The translations under genes were made by a program, and so were the position numbers. Positions 1 through 7,477 of a stretch of DNA of 38,359 bases are shown here, piece by piece. The notes beneath the pieces are model-generated. The model was not told the DNA's origin, ran no database searches, and worked only from the letters and a program-made list of their open reading frames with translations. Source of the DNA: Oscillospiraceae bacterium (GTDB taxonomy: Bacteria > Bacillota > Clostridia > Oscillospirales > Oscillospiraceae); assembly GCA_031270395.1 (NCBI GenBank), contig JAISXU010000047.1, forward strand, positions 1-38,359. Direction: 5' to 3'. The first letter of the stretch is position 1, and the number at the start of each line of letters is the position of its first letter.

Positions 1-1
1 C

Positions 2-346
2 GGCATCGGACGCATGAGAAACGCGGCTCGCGAAGCAAACATTGCTGAGCCAAAATTTGAGTTTACAGGTTTTTTCAAAGTCACATTCAAACGGAATGAA
101 GCGGATGTTTCTATCGGCAACCAATCGGCAATCAATCGGCAACTGTCGGTAGCGACTGCCGATAGGAAAAGCTTTATTATCGACTTCATTGAAAAGAATG
201 GTCAAGGCAAAGTCAATGAGTTGGCTAGTGCCTTGGGTCTCGGAAGCAGACGTGTCAGGGATTTGCTGCGTGAGTTGGTGGACGACGGCACGATAGAAAA
301 AATCGGCGACAAACGTTATACATATTACGTGCTGAAGCAAATATAG
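2..346 (+). CDS. ATP-binding transcriptional regulator, Schlafen/AlbA_2 type (3' end only)
   Basis: This is the C-terminal ~114 residues of a gene that begins before the window; the frame is open from base 2. The opening residues (GIGRMRNAAREANIAEPKF) match the end of the HATPase_c_4 domain found in AlbA_2/Schlafen-type 'ATP-binding proteins', where a glycine-rich GIGR is followed by a helix and an 'EP.FE..G.F.VTF' strand pair. After a linker, residues ~57-110 form a winged helix-turn-helix (ELASALGLGSRRVRDLLRELVDDGTIEKIG), which suggests DNA binding. The linker is encoded by an imperfect 11-bp tandem repeat (113-145). Codons are clearly AT-richer than in the neighbouring genes, so recent acquisition is possible. 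Such genes often occur in accessory regions. The family call is good; the regulated target is unknown. Confidence 0.7.
   Translation, partial: GIGRMRNAAREANIAEPKFEFTGFFKVTFKRNEADVSIGNQSAINRQLSVATADRKSFIIDFIEKNGQGKVNELASALGLGSRRVRDLLRELVDDGTIEKIGDKRYTYYVLKQI
113..145 (+). repeat. 11-bp tandem repeat, three units, in coding sequence
   Basis: Three consecutive units, ATCGGCAACCA, ATCGGCAATCA and ATCGGCAACTG, lie head to tail inside the linker of the ATP-binding regulator. Because 33 bp equals 11 codons, the whole block keeps frame, but gain or loss of a single unit would not. Confidence 0.8.
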
Positions 347-557
347 CCAAACGCCGAAAAGCTTCCCGATAAGCCATTTCGCTGCTGCCCCCCTATTGTC
401 AAAAATGGGCAAATATATCTACGGCTATATGCTTGTCAGAGCAAAGACCAGAAAGCGGAATGCGCGAAAACTCTTACCTCGCCGGGTGATTGACGATGAG
501 TGTTTTGAATCTTATAACTTTGCCGGTACCAGCGCTGCTATGAGGAGAGTATCTGTG

Positions 558-1307
558 ATGAACGAAAACGACATCCTAATTGCCCGCATGAGCGACCTCG
601 CAGGCAGAGCCGTCAAGACAGGCTTCGCCGCGTCGAAGTTCCTGACGCCCGCCGAATCACAGAGCGTCACCGAGCATTTCACACGGAGGAGGGACGCGAT
701 TTTCACCGTGGACGGCGGCTTTGATGGCGCGGAACGCACAAGGGCAGTTTTCACGAACCCCGATTGGGGAGGATATGAGCGGGCTGACTTGTTTGCCGCG
801 CTGAAAGCGGTTCACAGTCCGCAGGACACGCTCGGTCACCGCGATATTTTAGGCGCGCTCATGGCTCTGGGCATTGAGCGCGCCACAATCGGCGATATTA
901 TTGTGGATGAAGCTGCCGCCACATTCGTGTGCCTGCCGGAGCTTGGCGGGTATATCACAGAGAACTTCAAAAAAGCAGGGCGCGTAAGCTTGGAGGTGTC
1001 GGCAATCGGCTTGGAGGCAATCCCTGCCCGCGAGGAAGAACCGGCCGTAAAGATAGATACCGTGGCGTCGCTGAGGCTGGACGCGGTTCTTAGCGCGGCA
1101 TTCGGGATGTCCCGCGCAAAAGCCGCCGAACTTATTGCGACCGGGCGCGTCAGCTGTGACCATCATGTCTGTTTGCGGACGGACAAGGAAGTGAACGAGA
1201 ACTCCCTGCTGTCGGTTCGCGGCTTGGGGCGCGCTAAGCTGATGGAGATTGGCGGCGCGTCGCGCAAGGGACGCAGTTTCATCAAGATAGGCGTTTACGG
1301 GAGATAA
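558..1307 (+). CDS. ylmH: S4-domain RNA-binding protein YlmH
   Basis: 249 residues, close to the usual ~255 of YlmH. The N-terminal two thirds match the YlmH fold (AAASKFLTP-like motif 'GFAASKFLTPAESQ', then 'YERADLFAALKAVHS', 'LGHRDILGALMALGIERATIGDIIV'). An S4 RNA-binding domain follows at residues ~173-235 (RLDAVLSAAFGMSRAKAAELIATGRV). In Firmicutes YlmH binds stalled 50S-peptidyl-tRNA complexes in ribosome rescue and is often near cell-division genes; here no divIVA or sepF is adjacent. The frame is open upstream to 396, but that extension has no family match. ATG 558 has a GAGGAG-type ribosome binding site at 542-547, so I place the start there. The radical SAM gene follows 16 bp downstream. 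Confidence 0.9.
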   Translation: MNENDILIARMSDLAGRAVKTGFAASKFLTPAESQSVTEHFTRRRDAIFTVDGGFDGAERTRAVFTNPDWGGYERADLFAALKAVHSPQDTLGHRDILGALMALGIERATIGDIIVDEAAATFVCLPELGGYITENFKKAGRVSLEVSAIGLEAIPAREEEPAVKIDTVASLRLDAVLSAAFGMSRAKAAELIATGRVSCDHHVCLRTDKEVNENSLLSVRGLGRAKLMEIGGASRKGRSFIKIGVYGR

Positions 1308-1323
1308 TAGAGGAAGTGTTTAT

Positions 1324-3198
1324 TTGAATCGGGAGCTCGAGCGAATACTGCGGACGGTGCGCAAGCCGGCCAGATACACGGGCGGCGAATACAACGAGGT
1401 GATAAAGGAGCGCGGCGGCGTCCGTCTCAGGGTGGCGCTGTGCTTTCCCGACGTATATGAGATAGGCATGTCAAATCTCGGCTTCAAAATACTTTACGGG
1501 CTGGCAAACGCGACGGACGGCGTGTGGTGCGAGCGCGTCTTTGCCCCGTGGGACGACATGGAGGCCGCGATGCGCGGCGCCGGTGTTCTCCTGTACGGAC
1601 TTGAGAGCGGAGACCCCATACGCGATTTTGACGTCGTCGCTTTTTCCATAGGCTACGAGATGGCGTACACAAACGTGCTCAACATGCTGGATCTTGCCGG
1701 ACTGCCCGTGCGGGCGTCCGACAGGGATGAGAGTATGCCTCTGGTGATTGCGGGCGGAACGTGCTGCTACAATCCGGAACCCCTCGCGGATTTTATCGAC
1801 CTCTTTATAATAGGAGAGGGCGAGGAGGTTAACGGTGAGGTCTTCGCCGAATACGCGCGGTCACGGGACGCGGGCGTCCCGCGCGGCGTATTTCTGGAGC
1901 GCGCCGCCGTGCTCGGCGGCGTGTATGTCCCGTCGCTGTACGATACGGAGTACGGTCCCGACGGGCTGCTGTCGTCCGTGACGCCGCGCCCGGGAGCGCC
2001 GATGCCCGTCGTCAAGAGGATAGCGCGCGATCTGGACGCGGCGTATTTCCCGGAAAAGGCCATAGTTCCCTCAACGGAGATAGTACACGACAGGGTCGCG
2101 CTGGAGGTGTTTCGCGGCTGTATACGCGGCTGCCGCTTCTGTCAGGCGGGATACGTGTACCGCCCTGTGCGGTCGCGCTCCGCTTCCTCCGCCGCGCGGC
2201 TGGGACTCGCCGCGCTATCCGACTCCGGTTACGACGAGATGTCGATCCTGTCGCTGAGCACGAGCGATTACAGGGGGCTGCGGCGTCTCACGCACGAGCT
2301 GCTCGGCTGGTGCGAGCCGCGCGGCGTCGGGCTCTCCCTGCCGTCGCTCCGCGCGGACAATTTTTCGGTGGAAATGATGCGCAGCGTACAGAAGGTCCGC
2401 AGGAGCGGTCTGACGTTCGCCCCCGAGGCGGGGAGCCAGAGACTGCGCGACGTGATAAACAAAAACGTCACGCGCGAGGATATACTCAATACGTGCCGCA
2501 TCGCGTTCGAGGGCGGTTGGAGCTCCGTCAAGCTGTACTTCATGCTCGGACTGCCGACGGAGACCGACGAGGATGTGCTCGCCATCGCGGAGCTGACGGG
2601 TCAGATACTGCACGTGTGGCGCGAATCCGCCGCGAACAAGCGCCGGGGCGTGAGAATAACCGTAAGTACGTCGTGCTTTGTGCCCAAGCCGCACACCCCG
2701 TTTCAGTGGGAACCGCAGCTAGCGGCCGGCGAGTATTTGCGCAGGGTGGAGCTCCTGCGCGGCGCAATGCGTATGCGCTCCGTCGTATACAACTGGCACG
2801 ACGCCGGGACGGGCTTCATCGAAGCGGCGCTGTCGCGCGGCGACAGGCGGCTCGGGCGTGCGCTGGAGCGGGTATGGCGCGACGGGGCGCGTCTTGACGC
2901 GTGGGACGAGCACTTCTCGCTGGAGCGGTGGCTGGCGGCGTTTGAAAAGTGCGGTATTGACCCGGCGTTTTACGCGGAACGCGAGAGGGCGCGCGGCGAG
3001 CTTCTGCCGTGGAGCGTCGTCTCGCCCGGCGTCGGAACGGAATATCTGTGGAGCGAGCGCGAGGCGGCGCGCGCGGGCGCCGTCACGCCGGACTGCCGGG
3101 TAAAATGCACGGGCTGCGGCGCGTCGGCGCTCACAGCGCCCGTGCCCTGCGACTCGGACACGGACACGGACACGGATGGGGGCGGCATAGTTGGATAA
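1324..3198 (+). CDS. B12-binding-type radical SAM protein, TIGR03960 family
   Basis: 624 residues. It begins with an N-terminal B12-binding-like region (RVALCFPDVYEIGMSNLGFKIL), continues with 'VIAGGTCCYNPEPLADFIDLFIIGEGEE', and carries the radical SAM cluster motif CIRGCRFC with cysteines at ~266, 270 and 273. The C-terminus has a CxxxCxxC-like 'CRVKCTGCG'. In many Bacillota this family sits next to, or is fused with, the DUF2344 domain, exactly as here. The reaction is not established; the usual genomic linkage to rng/rplU suggests a role in RNA or ribosome modification (inference). That linkage is absent here. The start is TTG 1324, with an AGAGGAAG ribosome binding site at 1309-1315. The extreme C-terminus is a repetitive Asp-Thr tail. 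The stop overlaps the start of the next gene, indicating translational coupling. Confidence 0.9.
   Translation: MNRELERILRTVRKPARYTGGEYNEVIKERGGVRLRVALCFPDVYEIGMSNLGFKILYGLANATDGVWCERVFAPWDDMEAAMRGAGVLLYGLESGDPIRDFDVVAFSIGYEMAYTNVLNMLDLAGLPVRASDRDESMPLVIAGGTCCYNPEPLADFIDLFIIGEGEEVNGEVFAEYARSRDAGVPRGVFLERAAVLGGVYVPSLYDTEYGPDGLLSSVTPRPGAPMPVVKRIARDLDAAYFPEKAIVPSTEIVHDRVALEVFRGCIRGCRFCQAGYVYRPVRSRSASSAARLGLAALSDSGYDEMSILSLSTSDYRGLRRLTHELLGWCEPRGVGLSLPSLRADNFSVEMMRSVQKVRRSGLTFAPEAGSQRLRDVINKNVTREDILNTCRIAFEGGWSSVKLYFMLGLPTETDEDVLAIAELTGQILHVWRESAANKRRGVRITVSTSCFVPKPHTPFQWEPQLAAGEYLRRVELLRGAMRMRSVVYNWHDAGTGFIEAALSRGDRRLGRALERVWRDGARLDAWDEHFSLERWLAAFEKCGIDPAFYAERERARGELLPWSVVSPGVGTEYLWSEREAARAGAVTPDCRVKCTGCGASALTAPVPCDSDTDTDTDGGGIVG
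3157..3174 (+). repeat. hexamer microsatellite (GACACG)x3
   Basis: Three perfect GACACG units encode a Thr-Asp run at the very end of the radical SAM protein, immediately before the ribosome binding site of the next gene. It keeps frame when units are gained or lost. Confidence 0.8.
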
Positions 3199-3874
3199 TA
3201 TGAGCGCCGCGCGCCCCGGGAGACTCAGACTGCTGTTTGAAAAAACAGGGCGCGCGCGCTATATATCGCACCTCGACCTGATGCAGACGCTGAGACGCGT
3301 ATTCGCCCGGGCGGACGTGGCGCTCCGGCGCACGGAGGGCTTTAACCCGCATCCGTATATATCGCTCGCGCTCCCGCTGCCGGTTGGCCAGGAGAGCGTC
3401 TGTGAGCTGATGGACTTCGAGACGGAAGCGGCCATCCATCCGGAGATCATCCCGGAGCTTTTGAATCCGAAAATGCCGGAGGGCATACGCGCCCTCAGAG
3501 CGTACGCGCCCGCGCGCGCTCTCTCCGGGATAAAGTGGGTCGAAATACGCGTGTCTCTTGAATATGACGCGCCGCCCCGTGACGCCGGCGCGGCGCTCGC
3601 CGAATATTTCTCGGCCGACAGCATCGTCGTCCCCAAGCGGACGAAGCGGGGGATACGCGACGTGGACATAGCTCCGGCAATACGTTCCGTCCGGTTCTCC
3701 GGGGCTGAAGCGGGGCGCGTCGAGGGCGGGGCGGTGATCTCCGCGAGCGAGCCGGCGCTTAATCCGGAGCTGCTGCTGACGGCGATAGCGCGCGACGCGC
3801 CGTCCCTGTCGCCCGATTACGCGCTCATAAGGCGAGTGGAGATTTTTGACGCGGATATGAACGTCTTCAGGTGA
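3191..3874 (+). CDS. DUF2344 / TIGR03936 radical-SAM-linked protein
   Basis: 227 residues. The N-terminus (RLLFEKTGRARYISHLDLMQTLRRVFARADVALRRTEGFNPHP.ISLALPLPVG) is the signature of the TIGR03936/DUF2344 family, which accompanies TIGR03960 radical SAM proteins either as a separate gene or as a C-terminal fusion. Function is unknown; partnership with the upstream enzyme is inferred from the strict pairing. The start is probably TTG 3191, which overlaps the previous gene by 8 bp and has the GGGGG stretch at 3178-3182 at good spacing; ATG 3200 (residue 4) is the alternative. The gene converges on thiT, 12 bp away, with no evident terminator between them. Confidence 0.85.
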   Translation: MDNMSAARPGRLRLLFEKTGRARYISHLDLMQTLRRVFARADVALRRTEGFNPHPYISLALPLPVGQESVCELMDFETEAAIHPEIIPELLNPKMPEGIRALRAYAPARALSGIKWVEIRVSLEYDAPPRDAGAALAEYFSADSIVVPKRTKRGIRDVDIAPAIRSVRFSGAEAGRVEGGAVISASEPALNPELLLTAIARDAPSLSPDYALIRRVEIFDADMNVFR

Positions 3875-3886
3875 AAGCGCGCCGGG

Positions 3887-4483
3887 CTATACCGCCTGAC
3901 TCCGCCGCGGTATCAGCGCGAGCTGCTTTACGCGCGCGAGACATACGGCGCCTATTATCACTATGAGAACGTCGGGTACGCACCACGACGCGTTGTAGAT
4001 AAGCGAATACACCCAGACGTCCATGTCCTCCGGGGCGTAGACTCCCCATATCAGGACGCCGGACAGGAAGCTGCACACGAGCCGTATGGCGCCCGTCGCC
4101 GCGATCCCGGCGGTGAGGGCCGCCAGTCCGCCGCGTTTTACGGCGCCGGCTACCGCGCCCGTGAGTCCGAGCGCGGCGTAGGCCGCCACGTAATCGAGCA
4201 GACCGCACAGGATCATCGCGCCGGCGGTCCTCGCCGGGACCGCGGCGACGTTCGACGCGCCGAGCAGGAGCTGTGTCAGGCTGTAGACGAGAGCGGCGAG
4301 AGCGCCCCACCGCGCGCGGTGACGCAGACTGACGACAACGACCGGCAGCGTGGAAAACCACGAGACCGTGCCGCCAAACGGCATGGAGAGCCCCGGCAGC
4401 AGCGAGAGTGCGAATGAGAGCGCCACCATGAGGGCGCACTCGACAAGTATCTGTGCGCGTGACATTTCGGACGGTGATTTCAT
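3887..4483 (-). CDS. thiT: Energy-coupled thiamine transporter ThiT
   Basis: 198 residues with about six hydrophobic helices. The ThiT-like pattern includes an N-terminal 'ECALMVALSFALSLLP' helix and the conserved central and C-terminal parts 'QLLLGA' and 'YNASWCVPDVLIVIIGAV'. ThiT is the substrate-binding S-component of an ECF transporter and needs the shared EcfAA'T module, which is not in this window. The identification is strongly supported by the TPP riboswitch directly upstream. ATG 4483 follows an AGAGGAAC ribosome binding site with 7-nt spacing. Confidence 0.93.
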   Translation of the reverse strand: MKSPSEMSRAQILVECALMVALSFALSLLPGLSMPFGGTVSWFSTLPVVVVSLRHRARWGALAALVYSLTQLLLGASNVAAVPARTAGAMILCGLLDYVAAYAALGLTGAVAGAVKRGGLAALTAGIAATGAIRLVCSFLSGVLIWGVYAPEDMDVWVYSLIYNASWCVPDVLIVIIGAVCLARVKQLALIPRRSQAV

Positions 4484-4497
4484 TGGACTGTTCCTCT

Positions 4498-4640
4498 ATA
4501 CTTCCTACGCCGGCATTATCCGGATCAGGTATGGGAGTCGCCGGCAAATACGCGCCAAGCGGTATAGAGCCGGCGGTTCCGTGAGGGTTCGGGGCCGCGA
4601 TTAGCCCCATCTCAGCCGGAAAAGCATCCGGCGCCCCTGA
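4498..4640 (-). promoter_or_regulatory. TPP (thi-box) riboswitch controlling thiT
   Basis: Read on the minus strand the segment has the canonical thi-box blocks in order: GGGGCGCC, then GGCTGAGA, the ACCC element with GAACCCT, a variable P3-type arm, and finally ACCTGATCCGGATAATGCC followed by GGCGTAGGAAG. It ends ~15 nt before the thiT start, so the ribosome binding site lies just downstream and control is probably at translation initiation or by a nearby terminator alternative. Thiamine pyrophosphate binding is expected to switch thiT off. Confidence 0.95.
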
Positions 4641-4645
4641 TAACG

Positions 4646-4665
4646 CCGGTATGCTATCATACCGG
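4646..4665. repeat. perfect inverted repeat overlapping the thiT promoter
   Basis: CCGGTATG - CTAT - CATACCGG is an 8-bp perfect dyad with a 4-base centre. It covers the -10 and part of the spacer of the thiT promoter and lies 60 bp upstream of tmcAL, so it could be an operator for either gene or simply structure. No regulator is identifiable here. Confidence 0.6.
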
Positions 4666-4680
4666 ACATGATTTTGTCAA
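4651..4680 (-). promoter_or_regulatory. sigma-A-type promoter of the thiT riboswitch transcript
   Basis: A perfect -35 TTGACA lies at 4675-4680 on the minus strand, with -10 TAGCAT (18-bp spacer) or ATAGCA (17-bp spacer) at 4651-4657. The predicted start falls just before the 5' end of the riboswitch. The spacer and -10 are overlapped by a perfect 8-bp inverted repeat at 4646-4665. Confidence 0.7.
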
Positions 4681-4700
4681 GAGGTAAAGAGGTGCGGGGT

Positions 4701-4740
4701 GCTTTATGAAAGCGGTGAAAGCTTTATGAAAGCAGCGGGG
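4701..4740 (+). repeat. 20-bp imperfect tandem duplication over the tmcAL start
   Basis: Bases 4701-4720 and 4721-4740 are head-to-tail copies, identical over their first 13 bases (GCTTTATGAAAGC) and 15/20 overall. Each copy carries an ATG AAA GCN start. The first copy encodes a 7-residue reading frame (MKAVKAL) whose TGA overlaps the ATG of the second copy. Confidence 0.8.
4706..4729 (+). CDS. possible 7-codon leader ORF overlapping tmcAL
   Basis: ATG AAA GCG GTG AAA GCT TTA TGA reads MKAVKAL and terminates on the ATGA that starts tmcAL. It is the product of the tandem duplication at 4701-4740, and its first four residues mimic the usual 'MKAV' start of the TmcAL family. It might act by translational coupling or may simply be a decayed duplicate start; nothing in the sequence shows that it is translated. 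Confidence 0.3.
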   Translation: MKAVKAL

Positions 4741-5922
4741 ATCATCTGCGAATATAATCCCTTTCATATCGGACACGCGGAGCACATCGAGCGGACGCGC
4801 CGGGCGCTCGGCGACTGCGCGATAGTGTGCTGCATGAGCGGCAATTTCGTACAGCGCGGGGAGCTTGCGGTCTTTGCCAAGCACGCAAGGGCCGAGGCCG
4901 CCGTCTTGTGCGGCGCGGATCTCGTGGTGGAGCTTCCCCCGCCGCACGCGCTGTCGTCGGCGGAGCGGTTCGCGAGGAGTGGAGTGCGCATGCTCGACGC
5001 GCTGCGCGTGTGCGAATATATCTCGTTCGGGAGCGAGTCGGGCAATCTCGAATCGCTTAAAGCGGCGGCGCGCGCGCTGGACACGGAGCGGGCGGGTGAG
5101 ATAATAAGGCGCGAGCTGGCAAAGGGCATGCCGTACGCCGGCGCGCGGACAGCGGCGGCGCTGGAAATACTGGCGGATGGAGCGCCGCGGCCGGACGCCC
5201 CTAACGACATGCTCGGGGTAGAGTATCTGCGGGCGATCGCCGCGGAGCGCTCGGCGATGACGCCGCTCGCCGTGCGGCGCGGGAGCGCGCGCGGCGGCGA
5301 CGGATCGCCGTCGGCGTCCGCGCTACGGGCGGAATTGACGGCGGGCCGTGCCGGCTGGGAGCGGTTCGTACCGCCGCCGGCCGCGGAAATTTTCAGGCGG
5401 GAGATCGTCGCGGGGCGCGCGCCCGTGCCGGCGGAGGGCTGCGAGGCGGCGGCGCTCTCGCGCCTGCGCTCGCTTGGGCGCGAGGCGTATCTCTCGCTGC
5501 CTGACTCGACGGACGGCGCCGGGGAGCGTCTGCTGCGCTTCGCGCTGCGCGAGCCGACGCTGCGCGCCGTCGCGGAGGGCGCCAAGACAAAGCGCTATGT
5601 GATGTCGCGCCTGAAACGCATGATAATGTGCGCGTGTCTGGGAATCACCTCGCGCGACGCGGACGAGCCGCCGCGATATATACGCGTTCTCGCGGCGAAC
5701 GGCGCGGGCAGGGCGCTGCTGCGTGAGATAAAGGCGCGCGCCGGCGTTCCGGTGATAACGAAGCCCGCCTCGGCGAAGCGGCTGCCGCGTGAAGCGCTCG
5801 CCCAATTTGTGAAGACGGCGGCAGCGACGGATTATTACGTCCTCGCTTATCCGGACGAGCGTGCGCGCCGGGGCGGGCAGGAGTGGACGACAAGCGCGAG
5901 GATCATCGACACAGAGCAATAA
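4726..5922 (+). CDS. tmcAL: tRNA(Met) cytidine acetate ligase TmcAL (YlbM)
   Basis: 398 residues, about the family length. The nucleotidyltransferase signature is at the N-terminus: MKAAGIICEYNPFHIGHAEHI, with the HxGH motif, followed by 'VCCMSGNFVQRGELAVFAKHARAEAAVLCGADLVVELP'. TmcAL activates acetate with ATP and forms N4-acetylcytidine at the wobble base of elongator tRNA-Met. ATG 4726 matches the family start; a frame-extending GTG at 4699 with AAAGAGGTG upstream is possible but would add nine unrelated residues. The region is divergent from the thiT riboswitch and no clear plus-strand promoter is seen. The start lies in a 20-bp duplication. Confidence 0.92.
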   Translation: MKAAGIICEYNPFHIGHAEHIERTRRALGDCAIVCCMSGNFVQRGELAVFAKHARAEAAVLCGADLVVELPPPHALSSAERFARSGVRMLDALRVCEYISFGSESGNLESLKAAARALDTERAGEIIRRELAKGMPYAGARTAAALEILADGAPRPDAPNDMLGVEYLRAIAAERSAMTPLAVRRGSARGGDGSPSASALRAELTAGRAGWERFVPPPAAEIFRREIVAGRAPVPAEGCEAAALSRLRSLGREAYLSLPDSTDGAGERLLRFALREPTLRAVAEGAKTKRYVMSRLKRMIMCACLGITSRDADEPPRYIRVLAANGAGRALLREIKARAGVPVITKPASAKRLPREALAQFVKTAAATDYYVLAYPDERARRGGQEWTTSARIIDTEQ

Positions 5923-5941
5923 CACAAACGAAATGATTCTA

Positions 5942-5969
5942 TTGACATTTAACGCCTGTTTGATATAAT
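5942..5969 (+). promoter_or_regulatory. near-consensus sigma-A promoter for nfeD operon
   Basis: TTGACA at 5942-5947 and TATAAT at 5964-5969, with a 16-bp spacer, lie in an AT-rich gap between tmcAL and nfeD. Both hexamers are perfect. The expected start is ~5976, giving a ~35-nt leader to nfeD. It probably drives nfeD and the SPFH gene, and perhaps the genes behind them. Confidence 0.85.
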
Positions 5970-6010
5970 TCCTAATATTGAGACGTACTTATATGGATGG
6001 GGGTGAGTCT

Positions 6011-6499
6011 ATGAACTTATATGCGGTAATTTGGCTCTCGCTTGCCGTTCTACTCGCCGCACTGGAGGCGGGGACGGCGCAGTTCGTGAGCATCTGGTTC
6101 TCGCTGGCGGCCGTCGTGGCGACGCTGCTGGCGCTTGTCGGAGCGCCCGTCGGACTGCAAATCATCGTTTTCGTCGTGGTCTCGGCAGTACTCGTCGCGG
6201 CGCTGCGGCCTGTCGCCCGCAGACTCGCGCGCCCCGGCAGGACGCGGCCGGCGCCGACTCCGACGAACGCCGACAGGGCCGTCGGCGAGACGGTCGTCGT
6301 CCTGCGCGATGTGGGCGGAGGGGAGACGGGGCAAGCCGCCGGAGAGGTCAAGGTCAATGGGCTCGTCTGGAGCGCCGTGACGCCGGACGGCGCGGTTATC
6401 CGCGCGGGTGAGCGTGCGCGCGTCCTCGCGATAGAGGGCGCGAAGCTGATAGTCGAGAAATCCGCCGGAAAAAATCAAACCGTATTGGAGGAAGTATAA
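6011..6499 (+). CDS. NfeD family membrane protein
   Basis: 162 residues. Three hydrophobic helices occupy residues ~3-70 (AVIWLSLAVLLAALEAG, FVSIWFSLAAVVATLLALVG, QIIVFVVVSAVLVAAL). A soluble C-terminal beta-rich OB-fold domain follows (GETVVVLRDV..GEVKVNGLVWSAVTPDG..IRAGERARVLAIEGAKLIVE). This is the short, protease-less NfeD form that is typically encoded beside an SPFH/stomatin protein, as here, and is thought to help organise flotillin-like membrane domains. ATG 6011 has a GGGGGTGAG ribosome binding site at 5999-6006. The SPFH gene starts one base after the stop codon. Confidence 0.88.
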   Translation: MNLYAVIWLSLAVLLAALEAGTAQFVSIWFSLAAVVATLLALVGAPVGLQIIVFVVVSAVLVAALRPVARRLARPGRTRPAPTPTNADRAVGETVVVLRDVGGGETGQAAGEVKVNGLVWSAVTPDGAVIRAGERARVLAIEGAKLIVEKSAGKNQTVLEEV

Positions 6500-6500
6500 A

Positions 6501-7436
6501 ATGACGCCTGTTTACATTCTCGGAATTCTTGTGGTATTCATTCTGCTCGTCATCATCTCGAACATAAAAATCGTCCCGCAGGCGTACTCGCGCGTCGTCG
6601 AGCGCTTCGGCGCGTACAACACGACGTGGAACACAGGTCTCCACGTCAAAATCCCGTTCATCGACCGCCTTTCGCGCCAAGTCTCTCTGAAGGAGCAGGT
6701 CGTGGACTTCGCTCCGCAGCCCGTCATCACAAAGGATAACGTGACTATGCAGATCGACACCGTAGTGTACTTTCAGATCACCGACCCCAAGCTGTACACC
6801 TACGGCGTCGAGTACCCCATGTCCGCCATAGAGAATCTGACGGCGACCACGCTCCGCAACATCGTCGGCGATTTGGAGCTCGACCAGACGCTCACCTCCC
6901 GCGACACGATAAACGCTCAGATGCGCGTGATTCTCGACGAGGCCACCGACCCGTGGGGCATCAAGGTCAACCGCGTGGAGCTAAAATCCATCATCCCCCC
7001 GCGCGAGATACAGGACGCGATGGAAAAGCAGATGAAGGCCGAGCGTGAGCGCCGCGAGGCTATCTTGCGCGCGGAGGGCGAAAAGCGCAGCGCGATACTC
7101 GTCGCCGAGGGACAGAAGGAATCCGTCATTCTCGCCGCCGAGGCCGATAAGCAGTCTAAGATTCTCGCCGCCGAGGCCGAGAAGGAGGTCAAGATACGCG
7201 AGGCCGAGGGCGAGGCCGAGGCCATAGAGCAGGTACAGACGGCCATCGCCGTCGGTATTACGAAAATCAACGACGCCAACCCCTCCGACAAGGCCATATT
7301 GCTGAAAAGCTATGAAACGCTGGCGAAGGTGGCCGACGGCAAGGCGACAAAGATCGTAATTCCGTCCGATTTGCAGTCCGTAGCGAGCTTGTCGACCGTC
7401 ATAAAATCGCTTGTGACGGACGCGCCGGTAAAATAA
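6501..7436 (+). CDS. SPFH/Band 7 (stomatin-like) protein
   Basis: 311 residues. A single N-terminal membrane helix (residues ~4-22) is followed by the SPFH domain ('IVPQAYSRVVERFGAYNTTWNTGLHVKIPFIDRL', 'VITKDNVTMQIDTVVYFQITDP', 'LRNIVGDLELDQTLTSRD', 'WGIKVNRVELKSIIPP'). Residues ~170-240 form a charged coiled coil with an 11-residue periodicity (ILRAEGEKRSA, ILVAEGQKESV, ILAAEADKQSK, ILAAEAEKEVK). This is the QmcA/stomatin type. Such proteins form large membrane-bound cages and interact with NfeD, encoded immediately upstream. The ribosome binding site GGAGGAAG sits inside the end of nfeD. Confidence 0.92.
   Translation: MTPVYILGILVVFILLVIISNIKIVPQAYSRVVERFGAYNTTWNTGLHVKIPFIDRLSRQVSLKEQVVDFAPQPVITKDNVTMQIDTVVYFQITDPKLYTYGVEYPMSAIENLTATTLRNIVGDLELDQTLTSRDTINAQMRVILDEATDPWGIKVNRVELKSIIPPREIQDAMEKQMKAERERREAILRAEGEKRSAILVAEGQKESVILAAEADKQSKILAAEAEKEVKIREAEGEAEAIEQVQTAIAVGITKINDANPSDKAILLKSYETLAKVADGKATKIVIPSDLQSVASLSTVIKSLVTDAPVK
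7128..7180 (+). repeat. 33-bp-period coding repeat in the SPFH coiled coil
   Basis: A 20-base block beginning ATTCTCGCCGCCGAGG occurs exactly at 7128-7147 and again at 7161-7180. Degenerate copies upstream follow the same 33-bp (11-codon) period. It encodes the repeated ILAAEA units of the coiled coil. Confidence 0.75.
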
Positions 7437-7477
7437 CGCTCCGTGAGCGCCGCGTGTGAGACGTCCGGAGTGTGGAC

